Of a stretch of 39,026 bases of DNA, positions 1 through 12,572 are shown piece after piece (the stretch's first letter is position 1; every line of letters begins with the position of its first letter). Under the pieces are notes generated by a model, which did not search any database, was not told the DNA's origin, and saw nothing but the letters and a program-made list of their open reading frames with translations. The DNA lies in the NCBI RefSeq assembly GCF_001949145.1, contig NW_019091414.1:332361-371386 (forward strand), read 5' to 3'. The translations under genes and the position numbers were made by a program. The stretch comes from Acanthaster planci. Its lineage: Eukaryota > Echinodermata > Asteroidea > Valvatida > Acanthasteridae.

Positions 1-365
1 TCCGTGAGTCTCAATGTGATGAGTAACGTTATGTCTAACGTCCGTATTCCCGTACACCGGACGTAAGAGTTCAGGATAATCATGAAGGAGAGTGTCGTAG
101 CGTGACTCCAAGATGCTGTCTCGAATGTCAGGTTGACGGGTGGTGTAGCGGATGTTACAACTCGTACTGAGATAGATCATGGAGTCAATGCGTTTTTGCT
201 GTCGGATAACTATTAGCTTGAAGTGGCGGAGACAATTGGCCCCTTTGATCGGTGTCGGTAGTTCTGCTGCTATAAACACCCACCGAAAAACTCGGCGGAG
301 GCCAAAATACAGTGTCATGGACCGTTCTCTGTATATCTTATTTAAGGGCCCTGTGTTGTTACAGG
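1..365 (-). mobile_element. Ty3/gypsy-like retrotransposon pol remnant (protease to RT junction)
   Basis: Read on the minus strand, one frame is open from about 365 to the window edge (about 120 codons). It contains an aspartic-protease-tail pattern (FRWVF, then ELPTPIKGANCLRHF, resembling the usual ...W.F..A....PI.GADFLR.F of gypsy proteases). Downstream it has the RT-leader pattern VTHHIETHG, which in this superfamily normally continues into the PPV..R.RRL segment, here lying beyond the left edge. The protease active-site region should lie at higher coordinates, but I do not see it there, so the piece is a fragment. The family assignment rests on these motifs only. It is a retrotransposon rather than a host gene. 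Confidence 0.7.
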
Positions 366-2238
366 TATAAATAAACTACAAACTATACAACTTTAAAATT
401 AACAAAGAGATTATAACAGATTGGTAAAGAAATGAAAAATGAAAGGACTAAACTGTATACATACTCGAGTACTTAATCATAGGCCTACTAAAAATAAGAG
501 AAGCCCTGAAAAAGGTACTCAGTTACCGAAATCTCTGCAATCACATATTTCAGAGCACTGATTTGATATTATATTCTTGCCGATATTCTGATTACGGTGC
601 TACGCAGCCCTTCCATATTTCCCTAACCCCTGAACCTTGGATTGCTAATCAAGTTCAAGGGCCAGGGCAAATAGTTAAGGTTACGGCGAGGTGACCTTGC
701 CCACAGTCGGTGAGACCATGGAGGTCTTTTCCTACCTCCATGGTGAGACTGGCTCGTTGAGAAAAAACGCAACAATACCTACTGCGCTGTTGATTTCAAT
801 AGACAATTCGACTCTAGGATATTGACTCGTTCGGACCATGGAGGTAGAAATAGTTTCTACCTCCATGCTCAGACGGAGGGTTGCCTTTAACAATATAATA
901 ACAACCGCAGGTTTCTTTATAAAACTCTCACTCTCTCACTGTCATAATCACAAAATGTACACAGCACCCTCTTCTGATTCAAAGAATTATCTCCCTACAT
1001 TTACAAACAATAAACCAGTTCACTGAATTGTAGAACCCAACGGTTCCACCGCTAGCTGTGGCTCAGCGCGTCATTAAACGCTTTTGCATCATGTACTTCA
1101 GCGTGAGTGAAAAAAAATGAATGCTTTATGTTCCTTTAACCACAGAGCTACAAACCCAGCTCTATGCTTTAACCGTGGCCTGTTGGAGCATCTTTGGGTT
1201 TTTTAGATCTTACAACGCGAAGGAACTACGTATGAAGCGAACTATGGGACAGAGAGAACCCCCCCCCCTCGCCTTTGTGTTGGCTATTGTTATACTGGTA
1301 TCTCAGGAATTCTTTTCAGACATCTAACGATCTAGCGCCGGCTGTGGTAAGGGACAAAAGGCTGGAGTGTGTAGGGATTGGGCTTGTTGAAGGGGGGGGG
1401 GAACTGTCCCACTTCGTGCCTGGTATAAGGAACAGAGCCCAGAGTCCAATCTCCAATGCCTTTTATAGGAATGTATGCTGCACGCAAACTGCCCAAATCA
1501 GTGGATTTTATTGGTTACACATTAAAATAAGCCACTAAAGCAAAAGCCTTGTTTAGAGGCTTGTGCGTTTTCAGAGTACCAGCATGTGCAATGCACAAGC
1601 TAACGCACCGTCCATATGCTACACATACACTACTTGACTAACAACAGAATGAAAGCAAACGATCTTATTATCAGCAGCTGAATTTAAGAAGATAATCATT
1701 GTGAATTATTAAGAATTCTCATTCAAAGATGGAATCATAACTATCGAAAGAAAAAATAATTAATTCATTTACTGCTAAGCGCAAGGCGGTCTCCGGCACA
1801 ATTTAAACCTTCATTACATGGTAAATCTCATATATCATGTTTCTCTGAGGCTAGGGTTGCATCCCAATCTGTTGTCTAAAGACAGGTCAAGGTTTTTCAC
1901 TTGATTGAAATAATGCCAATATGCACTAACAATAATAACAGCCTCAGCTCCACTATCCCGTGTAGGAAAAAGCGTAAGAAATATTGTAGAAATCACACTT
2001 TGGAAGGAAGTCAAATTTTAAATTGGTCACATAACTTCGCATCCAACTGAAACAAAAAGTCTGCTGAACTGTACTCTGTGGTGCTTCAAGTACAAAAACA
2101 AACATTACCTTGTCCCTGATGAGCTCTATTACAGGCCTAAATTTTATACAAGGTTGCGTTAAAAAGTCACAGACTGTTAACATATGGACAGTTGATTTTG
2201 TGTGCAGTAGTTGTTTTGTGATTTATTTACACTCACAG
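366..2238. other. Non-coding stretch upstream of GSTO copy A
   Basis: No convincing coding exon is visible. I searched here for the 25-nt first coding exon seen in copies B and D (start ATGTCGG, end CTTGAAGCAG before GT) and did not find it. Only the last ~100 bases (from about 2130) align with the sequence ahead of exon 2 in copy B. Two hairpins lie at 715-744 and 837-867. Confidence 0.5.
715..867. repeat. Pair of CCATGGAGGT hairpins (MITE-like)
   Basis: The first hairpin has perfect 11-bp arms at 715-725 and 734-744 (ACCATGGAGGT / ACCTCCATGGT) with an 8-nt loop. The second has perfect 14-bp arms at 837-850 and 854-867 (CATGGAGGTAGAAA and its complement) with a 3-nt loop. The two share the core CATGGAGGT and bracket about 90 bp of unrelated sequence. 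Palindromic ends of this kind suggest a small non-autonomous element; no target-site duplication was identified. Confidence 0.45.
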
Positions 2239-4300
2239 GTCAACCTCTACCACCCCTGAAGGATGGATCTGTTCGTCTCTTCAGCATGAAATACTGTACT
2301 TTTTCACAGCGTTCTCGCTTGGTGCTGAAAGCCAAAGGAATCAAGTAAGTTAATGACCAACACTAAGATGGCCAATAAATGTATTATATCGAAGATTGAA
2401 GCATTCTAAATATGAATCTTTGGGGTCTACTATGTAAAATATGTGATTGAAGCAAATGCAATAGGCCTATTTTGTCTAACTCAGAGTGAAATAATTATGT
2501 GCCATGAAAGATATGAACCGACAAGTTCTTTAATCATGGTGGTTGTGATAGCTTTGAGGAGTTCACCATTGTTCAGGCTTTGAAAAATAAGATGCTAAAA
2601 AATAGACAGACATGCACAAATGACATAATCCTGCTCAGAATTAAATTTATCTCAAATTTTATTTCTAGTTATGAGGAAATTAACTGCAGCCTGACGAAAA
2701 AGCCAGAATTCCTCCTTGAACGAAATCCTGATGGGAAAGTGCCTGTCTACGAACACAATGGCGAAGTCCTGGTTGGATCCAGCATCATCTGTGACTACCT
2801 AGATGAGATTTATCCTGATCCACCTCTCTACCCCAAAGATCCATTGCAGAAGGCTAAAGACAAATTTGTCATGGAAACCTATGATTCAAAGGTACTGTAT
2901 TTCCATTGAAATATCAGCAAAATCCTGTAACTTCCTTTCTGTACTTCAATTGTTCTCTTTTCAACAAAAAAAACACATACTGGAGACATTTTCATGCAAT
3001 CAAGGGTGTAAATTTGCAGTTTTATCAGAGGCACAATTTTATGAAAACTATATTACTCTTGATGCCTTGCTGTGAAAAAGGCCCAACAAGTTATGGATCC
3101 TGAATGAATTTGTTTTTGTGTCTTATGTTGTCAACTCTCGATCCAGCTAATAAGAAACCTAAAATAACGAAGAAATATTTAATTTGGTCTTCTGAATAGG
3201 CAAACCTTTGCCCCTTACTTAAAGTGCCATTATGAGCGGAAATATCTGTAGTACACGTATTTGTATTTGAAAAAACAAAAAGAGTGCATGTGTTGGGTTG
3301 TGTAATTTTCTATCATTCTGTTGGAGATCAGACAACAAAATTTGTGGGGATCACCAGTCGCAGAGGATCCATAAGATAAGGATTTCTGTCAAGTTGTTGA
3401 AAATAATTGTTTGATTCATCTCATTAAATCAATCTTCAGGTTAGCTCAATTTTTCACAAATTCATGACGTCCGGTGGGGAAGATGAGGAAGCCAAAATCA
3501 TCGCTGGCCTGACGTTGTTTGATGCAGAACTAAAGAAAAGAGGAACTCCATTCTTTGGTGGTAAGACTCGTGGAAGCCCAAGGATAGATTGTATGCCTCT
3601 TGCACTTACCTTAGATTTAAAAAATGGCTTTTGAGTTCCTTGAAATAAATTTAAAAGTCAAACGCATTCTAGTGTTTCAGTTTGGCAGTTTAAACAAGAT
3701 GATGAATCTATGTTACTGAGAGTACAATAGGATGGACTTCTGATGTTGAACCTGGTAATGTGGAGGGTGAATTCTGTGCTTATGTTGTGTGGATTATTTA
3801 ACTAAAGGTTTTTCTTGAAATGATAAAAATCCAAATGCCACTTAAAACCGCAGCAAGTTGCATCACCAAGTGTATGTGATAACTCACTTTATAGCTTCAA
3901 TGCCATGCTTACTTATATTATTCTACTATAACCCATTACTTCTTGGTGTAGTTCAACACATCTATGATTTACATTTTCAGTGAAATCTCAGGTTTATCAT
4001 AAACACACAAACAGATGTGCCTTAAACTGTTTAATGGAAGATTTTTAAGGCTCGGGTTCTTTTTATTAAACTACAGGTCAACAGCCCGGCATGGTCGACT
4101 ACAGTACCTGGCCTTGGAATGAGCGTTTAATGGTCTCTGACAAGCTCATGAACACCCTAAAAGCCAAGCTACCAGACCTTGATGCTTACTTCCAGCGGAT
4201 GTTGACCACACCAGCAGTTAAGGCTATCCTCAACAGTAAAGAGCAGTACCAAAAGTTCTTTGAGAGCTTTATTAGTGGTAATCCCCAGTTCGACCTGTGA
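2239..4300 (+). CDS. GSTO: Omega-class glutathione S-transferase, copy A (diverged active site; first exon not found)
   Basis: Coding exons are 2239-2344, 2669-2891, 3440-3560 and 4077-4300 (TGA), all with AG acceptors and GT donors; phases match copies B and D. The 25-nt first exon (MSEKHLEA-like in copy B) is missing from the window. The N-terminal thioredoxin fold spans the first two visible exons (RLFSM..C, then VPVYEHNG and CDYLDEIYP). The C-terminal helical domain is in the last two ([20 protein letters not shown]). Omega GSTs use a Cys in CPFAQR to form a mixed disulfide with glutathione. Here the Cys is kept but the motif reads YCTFSQR, and the glutathione-contacting Glu-Ser pair (ESS in copy B) reads GSS, so the Glu is lost. 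Exon 4 begins VSSIFHK instead of VIPAFYK. The reading frame is intact, which suggests either functional divergence or early decay. Family assignment is firm; activity is uncertain. Confidence 0.85.
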
Positions 4301-7300
4301 GTAGATAGAGAAGCACAAAGCTTCCCTGTGAAAACACATTCTAGTCATCCACAGGCAAAGCTATAGAGACTAGTTCTAATGGGTGTTGTCTTGTAAGAAA
4401 AACCAAAGAAAGGGGGGTGAAAGATATGAAAAATACAAGAGATCAAGGAAATGAAAATCAAAATTTTTGCTTTAAAAAAACACAAGTTTACCCTGCCCTA
4501 TTGTTGTTCAGCAGTGCTTTGCTGAGGACTTCTTTGCTCCCCCCTCCCGAAATTCCCTTCCCTGACAAAAAGGGGTTAGCCCCCACCCCAGAAAAAATAT
4601 ACCGATGATGCTTGTCTCATCTCTTTGTGTACATGGATTTTGTATTATGTTACATTTACCTCTAGAAACACGACATACTACAGTTGGTATAATTTCTCCA
4701 CCATGATTTAGGGTACGGGTCATTCGAAAACTCGGGGTCCAAAAGTGTGAGATTTTTGTGACCCTGTTACACCTGACCTGTGTAATTTGACATGGAAATA
4801 TCACTGAAACTTATTTCAAATTATTTCTACTTGTTTTGCTGGTAATTTGCATTAACTCATCATTCTCAGAGATTAGAAAATGTGTTCTGAGTAACAAAAT
4901 CATATGTCAGACGTGACAGGGACACGCAGAAAAATTGGACCCTAATTTATATTAGAATGACCCGTATGCTAATCTACCAGTACTAAAATTAAGGAGTTGA
5001 GCTTCCAGTTCATAGACATCTTGCTGGTATACCCATGCAACATATGTAATGTACCTCGGCTGTTATCATTTTAATAACTCAGTAGAATACCAATGAGCAG
5101 CTCAGTTAGCTTACAGCTGCGTGTTTAAACATTGGCCTTTTTCATAAACTGTGATTTTGAATCAATGTAGTAAGGCATTCACTTTTTATTATGTATTATA
5201 TTTTTAATGGAACTCACTTGGTTTGGATTAAACCAAACTTTTGAGAGTAATCAAAGTTACTTATTGCTAGGGTACAGGTCTGTTTGAATAAAAATTACTT
5301 ATGTGTGACGAGACACCTCAGTGGATCACCCGCCTTCCACAGACAACAGGTCTGGTTGTAAGCTTTATTTTCAGCCAAGTCATCTTAAAAAGAAAATAAT
5401 TTTCAATGGGCCAATTATTAATGTTAAGCTAATAGTCATTGAAATACACAACTCATTTAAATTACACATTGATAAAAGAAAATGTAAACAAAACACATAA
5501 CGTAATGAGTTCAATTGATTATTGAGAAAAACAAACAAAACATTTACATGAGGTGATAGGAATGTTGGCCAAATGGGTTCTGCGTTATCCAGCAAATAAG
5601 TCACATACTCTCTTTTAATAGCACTTCATTGCACTTCTGGGTGCCAGACCTAGCTCCATCTGCTCAGCCATATCTTTGCCCTGATACATACTTTGTATTG
5701 TTAAGTCTATATGGCCTGTGCTTGAGTTTCCCACAATGCCTTCTACACTCCTCCAGTAAACGCGAAGCGCGTCTGTTCATTGTCAGTTCTGGGACCATAC
5801 TCATTATTGCTATAAAGGGCAATAGCAATAGTGACACAGTCATCAGTATAATAAAGAACATAGGAATTTTATGTTGAAACGCCGAGTAATTTATATTTAT
5901 GTACAAATTTTTATAACACACCACTTACAAATTCTATCTCCTGGGTATTAAATAATTGAAAATTGATATGAGATTGTGACTCATCTTTAAGCTACCTTTG
6001 TATTCACTTGTACTGGGAAAATTTCTATTTTGTTCTACGACTTACTTTCATGTAATAGCTCAGTATTGAGCATTTTAGGAAAGGAAGCATTTTTCAATAT
6101 AAGATGAAGTTTCTTTCTCAGGCCCCTCAACTTAGTCAAATAACAAAACCGCAAAAATAGTGTGAAGATCGACTATGGAAATTTGTGAACTTTCTAAATT
6201 GCTGAAAATACTTGTGCCTGTAGCAATCACAGCATGACACCAAAGTACTTTCACGTCTTCGATGTTAACTACACTAATCATTTTGAAGGATGATGCATCT
6301 TCATTTTGAGGAGTTGTAATCCTTAATATCTTACAAATGTTCTGGGATGTATTTGATACAAAGTTGTCAAATAAACATGTTTAATCATAAGGAAGCTTGC
6401 AGTCAAATTTATTCTAATCTAAAGCGTTGACCACAGATGTAACCCACAGGTGCAAACCACAAATTTAACCCACAGGTTCGCAAATTATTCCAATACGAGG
6501 AACAACCAGTGAGCCCATCAAGTAGATTTAAACTCTTATATTTACACTAGTAGTATGCACACTATTTACAAAATGAAACAATAAACGGGACATTTTGGAC
6601 TGAAATTAACAATCAACTCTGTTCCACTTGGACCCTCAAAGATTGAAATCACTCCTCAAATCAACATATTCACTGGAATGTTTTCCAAAGTTATCTGTAA
6701 ACAGCATAACAAGAAAATCAGTAACGCTCTGCTTATATTCTGTTGGACAAGGTAATTATAGACACACTCGTGGTTACTCCCCTGGCATGTGCTTGTGCAC
6801 AAGTCTCGCTCAGGCTGAGGCAGAGCATTCAGTGAATAATGTGGTGGGCCTTTGATAGCTTTTCTCAAGGAAAATATTCTCGGGGCTAACAAGGCACTTT
6901 GGCTACTAGAGCAGGGGGAATCTCAAAACCCAAGGTTTACAACCATGGTTTTTTTCGATCTTAGGGCGGTTTCCAGGCTATGTTGCAAAAAAATCGGGAC
7001 CAGTTGTCTCTGATTTTGCCAAATTTCGACGCGAGCGCACTGGAACTGAGATTAACCGGCCTATCTTCACCTGCTGCATCAAGGATCTCAGGATGGTTAG
7101 TTGATACCATTCAACTATATGCACTCACTCAGCTCACATGCTGCTCTAAAGATGCTTTCCGCTAGGCAAAAGCGACGAGCGAGTAAGGCGATTACTATTA
7201 GTGATGCGGATTTCGCCACGCGAGGGCGCCCAAGTCAATGTTAAGGTCAATAGTACAGCTGATCACCGATGACATGACACAGATGAATCAGCATATTGCA

Positions 7301-7415
7301 TTTGCGATAAGACATATTATTGGTCGTAGGCCCAGTATCAACGTTCACTTTTCTCCACCGACATAGGCCTACCTTTTCATCGCACAACAGCTTAATACAG
7401 CAGAACATTGCCAGG
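4301..7415. other. Downstream flank of copy A, partly duplicated after copies B and C
   Basis: No gene was recognised. 4301-4400 aligns with the 3' untranslated sequence of copy B (10239-10320). About 5110-6270 aligns, with interruptions, with 10540-11600 (copy B) and 16860-17830 (copy C); shared landmarks are a GACACCTC block near 5305 and an AACAAAACC block near 6140. A possible AATAAA is at about 5287. 6280-7300 holds nothing I recognise. The last ~70 bases before 7416 resemble the sequence upstream of the exon 1 remnant in copy C (about 15730-15780), including ACAGCAGAACAT, so this is probably 5' untranslated or promoter sequence. Confidence 0.5.
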
Positions 7416-10238
7416 ATGTCGGAAAAACACCTTGAAGCAGGTAGGCTTGAGTTACGCCCAGAAGCCTTATCGCTATAGGACACCAGAATACCGCATGGCT
7501 GATTTTCAGCCCTACACGTCTCCCACACACAGTACATTACCATAGAGCTATGATATCTTTCACAATCTGTCCCTGTGGTGGCGACAGAAAACAGACAGAT
7601 TGTAAAAGAGAGCCACTACAGCCCTATGTGGGGCTAGGCTGATTTTGCACAACTGTGCAGGAAGGGAAAGGGCAATGTTTGCCCCCTTTTTCCATCCCAT
7701 GATGCCTTTATACTAGTATTGTGCAAAATCACTCTTGCAGTATTAGCGATAAAATAAGGCTTATGATTGTTTTGTTTATTGTACCCTCCCTGCTTACCCC
7801 AATCTGGGTTCCCTGACGAACACACAGGCTTGAATTTTATTACAAGGCTGGGTAAAAATATTGATATTGTGTGCTGTAGTTGTACATTAAATTAATTTAC
7901 ACTCACAGGTCAACCTCTACCACCCCTGAAGGATGGATCTGTTCGTCTCTTCAGCATGAAATACTGTCCTTTTGCACAGCGCTCTCGCTTGGTGCTGAAG
8001 GCCAAAGGAATCAAGTAAGATAATGACCAACATTAAGATGGCCAATAAATGTATTATATTGAAGAATTAAGAGGTTTGCAAAATATGAATGATTTAGGTC
8101 TACTGTGTACAATATGTTATTAAAATGAAATATTACATGTATTTGTTACTCAGAATGAAATAATTATGTGCCATGAAAGATGTGAACCAATGAGTTATTT
8201 GACCACGGAAGTTGTGATAGCTTTCAGGAGTTCACTGTTGTTCAGGCTTTGATAATCCAGATGCTCAAACATGCGGAGGAGTGCACATGAAGGATAAGCT
8301 TGTTCAGAATTCAATTACTTGCAACTTTTGTTATTTCTAGTTATGAAGAAATTAACTGCAACTTGAAAAAAAAGCCAGAATTCCTCCTTGAACGCCACCC
8401 CGATGGGAAAGTCCCTGTCTTTGAACACAATGGCAAAGTCCTGATTGAATCCAGCATCATCTGTGACTACCTAGATGAGATTTATCCTGATCCACCTCTC
8501 TACCCAAAGGATCCATTTCAGAAGGCTAAAGATAAAGTCGTCATGGAAACCTATGCTTCAAAGGTTACTGTATTTCATTTCAGTGTCAGTAAAACAGAGC
8601 TTCCCTTTTGTCATTTCAATTCTTCTCATTTCAACGTAAATAACACTTACTGGAGACATTTCTCTGCAATAAAGTTTGTAAATTTGCAGTTGTATCAGTA
8701 TCACACTTTTTAAAAACTTTATTACTCTTGTTATCTTGATGAGAAACAAGGTCCAATAAGTCTTGGATTCTGAATGAATTGATTTTTGTGTCTTACCGGC
8801 ATGTTGTCAAATCTCATTCCAGTTACATGTAATAAGAAACTTCTCAAAGTGAAAAATCATTTATGATTTATGAAGGGAATCCTTGCCCTTTATTTAAGCA
8901 GAGATTTATGGACTACTTATGTTCGAAAAGTATATTCGAGTTGAATTGCGTAATTTTCCATCATTCGGTTGGAGATTAGACAACAAAATATTGTAGGGGT
9001 CATCAGTCGCAGGGGATCCACAAGATAAGGATTTCCATCAAGTTGTTTAAAATCATTGTTTGATTCATGTTATTTAATCTATTCTCAGGTTATCCCAGCC
9101 TTTTACAAAGCCATGGGGTCTGGTGGACAGGATAATGAAACGGCTACTAATCTCATTGCTGGCCTGACCTTATTTGATGCAGAACTAAAGAAAAGAGGAA
9201 CCCCATTCTTTGGTGGTAAGACTCTTGGAAGCCCATTATGGTGAAGGGGTGTACCCTTACAACAATTTACCAGCAATTCATGCCTTTTATAATACCTTGA
9301 AAATTAAAATGAATAAAATCCAATATATCGATATCATCAATATATCACGGTTGGCTAAAATACGATATCAACGGTGCCAACTTGTACTTACCTTTGATTA
9401 AAAGAATGGCTTTTGAATTCTTTGAAATAATTTAAAAAGTCAAATATTTTGTTTAAAGAGTCGTACTATTTTTCTTATACTACATTAGACCCTTCAAAAT
9501 GATGAAATGCTAGTGTTTCAGAGAGGCAGTTTTAGTAAGATGATGAACCTACAGTGTGTTTAAAAAAAAGGAAACCAGATTAATTTCTTCATTTCTTGGA
9601 TATGGCTAAATATTTTGGAAATGGGCAACCACCATTTATTAACTGATGAAGTCCTCTTTCTAATGAGACCAAGAAATCCAATTTACTGCCACAGATGACT
9701 GAGCTCAAAGCAGTTCGATTAACCATTTCAAAACTCACTTTATAGCTTAAATGTCATGCTCACGCAGATATGTATTATTTTACTATTACCCATTACTTCT
9801 TGGTGTCGTTCCACACATCTATAATTTACATTCTCAGTGAAACCTCAGGTTTGTCTTGAAAATTTCAGTTTAATCACACACGTTTCTAAAAATCTTCAAT
9901 GAAATTCGAAACTTCTTAAGAAGTAGAGTACGTCTTTAACTAAAAAGATCTGCATTAAACTCTGTAATGGAAAGTTTGTTAATTACTCTCCAATTTTTTT
10001 TCATTAAATTACAGGTCAACAGCCCAGCATGGTCGACTACATCACTTGGCCTTGGAATGAGCGTTTAATGGTCTCTGACAAGCTCATGAACACCCTAAAA
10101 GCCAAGCTACCAGACCTTGATGCTTACTTCCAGCGAATGTTAACTACACCAGCAGTTAAGGCTATCCTCAACAGTAAAGAGCAGTACCAAAAGTACCATG
10201 AGAGCTCTATCAGTGGTAATCCCCAGTATGACCTGTGA
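7416..10238 (+). CDS. GSTO: Omega-class glutathione S-transferase, copy B (complete, 234 aa)
   Basis: Five coding exons: 7416-7440, 7909-8014, 8341-8563, 9089-9215 and 10015-10238 (TGA), joined by GT/AG introns with consistent phases. The 705-nt CDS gives 234 aa; human GSTO1 is 241. The first exon codes only MSEKHLEA plus the first base of Gly9. Its start is supported by the same exon in copy D and its decayed form in copy C. The thioredoxin-like domain occupies roughly residues 20-100: catalytic Cys28 in YCPFAQR, Val68-cisPro69 in KVPVF, Glu80-Ser81 contacting the glutathione gamma-glutamyl group, then CDYLDEIYP. The helical domain follows, with PFFGG (157-161) and [10 protein letters not shown] (168-177). 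Expected cytosolic roles are glutathione-dependent thioltransferase and dehydroascorbate reductase. Exon 4 is 6 nt longer than in copies A and D (two extra residues near DNETAT). AATAAA signals lie near 10410. Confidence 0.92.
7636..7736. mobile_element. MITE with TGATTTTGCACAA terminal inverted repeats (older copy, intron 1 of copy B)
   Basis: The ends read CTGATTTTGCACAA near 7639-7652 and ATTGTGCAAAATCAC at 7718-7732. The interior (GGGAAAGGGCAA ... CCCTTTTTCCATCCCA) is partly self-complementary. The same element, better preserved, lies at 28621-28736 in intron 2 of copy D. Two copies at non-homologous positions of paralogous genes show it moved independently of the gene duplication. Confidence 0.65.
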
Positions 10239-12572
10239 CTAGATAGAGAAGCACTAGGCTTCCTTGTAAAAACACATTCTAGTCATCCACAGGCGAAGCT
10301 ATAGAGACTAGTCCTAACGGGTGTCGTTGGTGGGTGGTGAGGACTCACTTACCCTGGTAAGAAAAAAATTGGAAAAAAAGACAAAAGGGGGCAAGTGAAA
10401 GAAACCTTAAATAAAGAAATAAAGGAAATAAAAATCGCAATTTTGCCTGGAGAAAAAACAACATTTTATTCTCCCCTACTGTTAAACTGTAATTTACCTG
10501 GGTAGGTGTCATTTAAATGAATCAGGTGAATTGAAATAAGCGGCTTAGCTGTGCGTTTAAACTTGTTTATAAACTGTGATTATGAATCAGTTTATTGATA
10601 AGGTATTCAATTTTTATTATTTATTATATTTTGGTGGAGCTCACTTGGTTTGGATTGAAACAAACTTTTGAGAGTAATCAAATTTACTTATTGCCAGGGT
10701 ACGGGTAGGTTTGTTTTTGTGTGTTTGTCTGTCGGGCTTTCTGTCTGTCTATCTGAAGAACCCATCTATTTGTGACAAGACACCTCAGGGGATCACTCGC
10801 CTTCCACAGACAACAGGACTGTTTGTAAACAAAGCAAAGTAACAAAGTCCAAGTAATTTATTAAGATAAACAAAACAATCAAATGAAGTGATAGGGTTGT
10901 TGGCCATATCGGCTGTGCCTTTATCCAGCAAATACAAACCACACATGTATTCTCTTTAAACTATAATGAGAGATAGCAATATATTCTACTTGTTTGTAAG
11001 CTATTCTATTCAGTTGTATTGGGAAGAATTTGTATTTTGCTTTGTTCCGCATTGACAAAGCAAGATCTACCTTCATGTAATAGCTCACTTTTCGGACTTT
11101 TGGGAAAGGAAGTATTTTTCGATACACAATTAAATTTCCTTCTCTTGTCGCTTGATTCGCCTAGTCAGTTAACAAAACCGCAAAAATAGTGAGAAGATCG
11201 ACTATGGAAATATGTAAACGTTCGTGAATTAGTAAAAGTACTTGAGGCTCTCACAAAAAACAGTGTGAAGTNNNNNNNNNNNNNNNNNNNNNNNNNNNNN
11301 NNNNNNNNNNNNNNNNNNNNNNNNNNNNNNNNNNNNNNNNNNNNNNNNNNNNNNNNNNNNNNNNNNNNNNNNNNNNNNNNNNNNNNNNNNNNNNNNNNNN
11401 NNNNNNNNNNNNNNNNNNNNNNNNNNNNNNNNNNNNNNNNNNNNNNNNNNNNNNNNNNNNNNNNNNNNNNNNNNNNNNNNNNNNNNNNNNNNNNNNNNNN
11501 NNNNNNNNNNNNNNNNNNNNNNNNNNNNNNNNNNNNNNNNNNNNNNNNNCTTGTGGCTCTGGTAGTCACAGCATGATACCAAAGTACTCTCTTGTCTGAT
11601 ATGTTAATGGTGTTAAAAATAATTCATTCTCGATGATGATACAGCTTTATCCTCAGGAATTGAGCATAGTTTGAAAGCAAGCCGTTACAAAACGATGTAT
11701 TTGTACATGGCCAAATTCTGTGGCTCAGCCTCTTCCCCTTTTTCCCATGCACCTCGTGGCTAGCAAAGTTTGTGTGGCCCCTCACCAGACCAGGAGTGTT
11801 GACGGTGGAAAAATTGACTGCAGGTTTTGGGGCTGATAATTTGGCCGTAAATAGCCTAGATGGATCAAATCACAGTTTTCAAGCTGCTTCGCTGCTCAGT
11901 AATATATGCTGGTTATGATTCCTCTGACGATTGGATAGAAGTCAGTCTTCAAAGAGGCTGTATAAGTAATTTTCGCAGCGTGGTTTCTCGCTGTCAGAAA
12001 TCACCTGCAAAAATACACTTTTGTATCCAATCACAGACATAATCTATTTATGCCCGAATTACCCGTTCAAGAGTATCGTTTAACCCCGATGGGGTGGTTT
12101 GGGTTGATGGTTTAAAATTCATATTATTCGATGCATGCCAGGGTCGTGGCAGTGAAATTGTCACAGTTTCGCGCAGGATCGTGGCACGATCGAGGAGTTG
12201 TTAGTGGCTACAGCCGCTGCAGGTGTTCGTGTCGTTTAACTTCAAGCTACAGCCAAGTGATTTGAACAAGCCGATTGGATTCGATTGAGAGGGGTGCAGA
12301 GAATGACTGTGCGTACTTGTTAACTTCGTAACGGCCTTTTCAGTTGTAGCACGCCAAAGGCCTACCGGGTGTCACAAGTCCTCCTAAAAGGCCTTGGAAA
12401 TGGTAGCTTTGAACCAAAACACTGAAAAGAACGACTCACAGAAAATATAGGACCAAACACTATGAAATATAGTTCAACACATTTAATATGTGAATCCTCC
12501 TTTAAATATCACTAATTACACAGTTCATCTTAAATGCATTCAAAGCTAACCTCGAGGAGAACATATCAAAAT
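10239..12572. other. Downstream flank of copy B, including assembly gap
   Basis: No gene was recognised. This segment aligns with the copy A flank, and 11700-12060 aligns with the copy C flank at 17835-18090; shared landmarks are CCAGACCAGGA versus CTAGACCAGGA, GACTGCAGGTTT, and ATCAAATCACA versus CCAAATCACAA. The duplicated unit therefore extended about 1.8 kb past the stop codon. Positions 11272-11549 are N. 12060-12570 shows nothing recognisable. Confidence 0.5.
11272..11549. other. Assembly gap (278 N)
   Basis: Run of N. From the aligned flanks of copies A and C the hidden sequence should be more downstream flank rather than an exon, but its true length and content cannot be known here. 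Confidence 0.99.

Noticed and set aside
1-2238. First coding exon for copy A
   Set aside because: No ATGTCGG...GAAGCAG|GT match was found; the candidate at 31-60 (ATGTCTAACG) lies inside the gypsy fragment and has no suitable donor.
4508-4804. 98-codon minus-strand frame after copy A
   Set aside because: Lies in the 3' flank, has no counterpart after copy B, and shows no domain.
11165-11582. Open frames spanning the N run
   Set aside because: Translation of N is meaningless.
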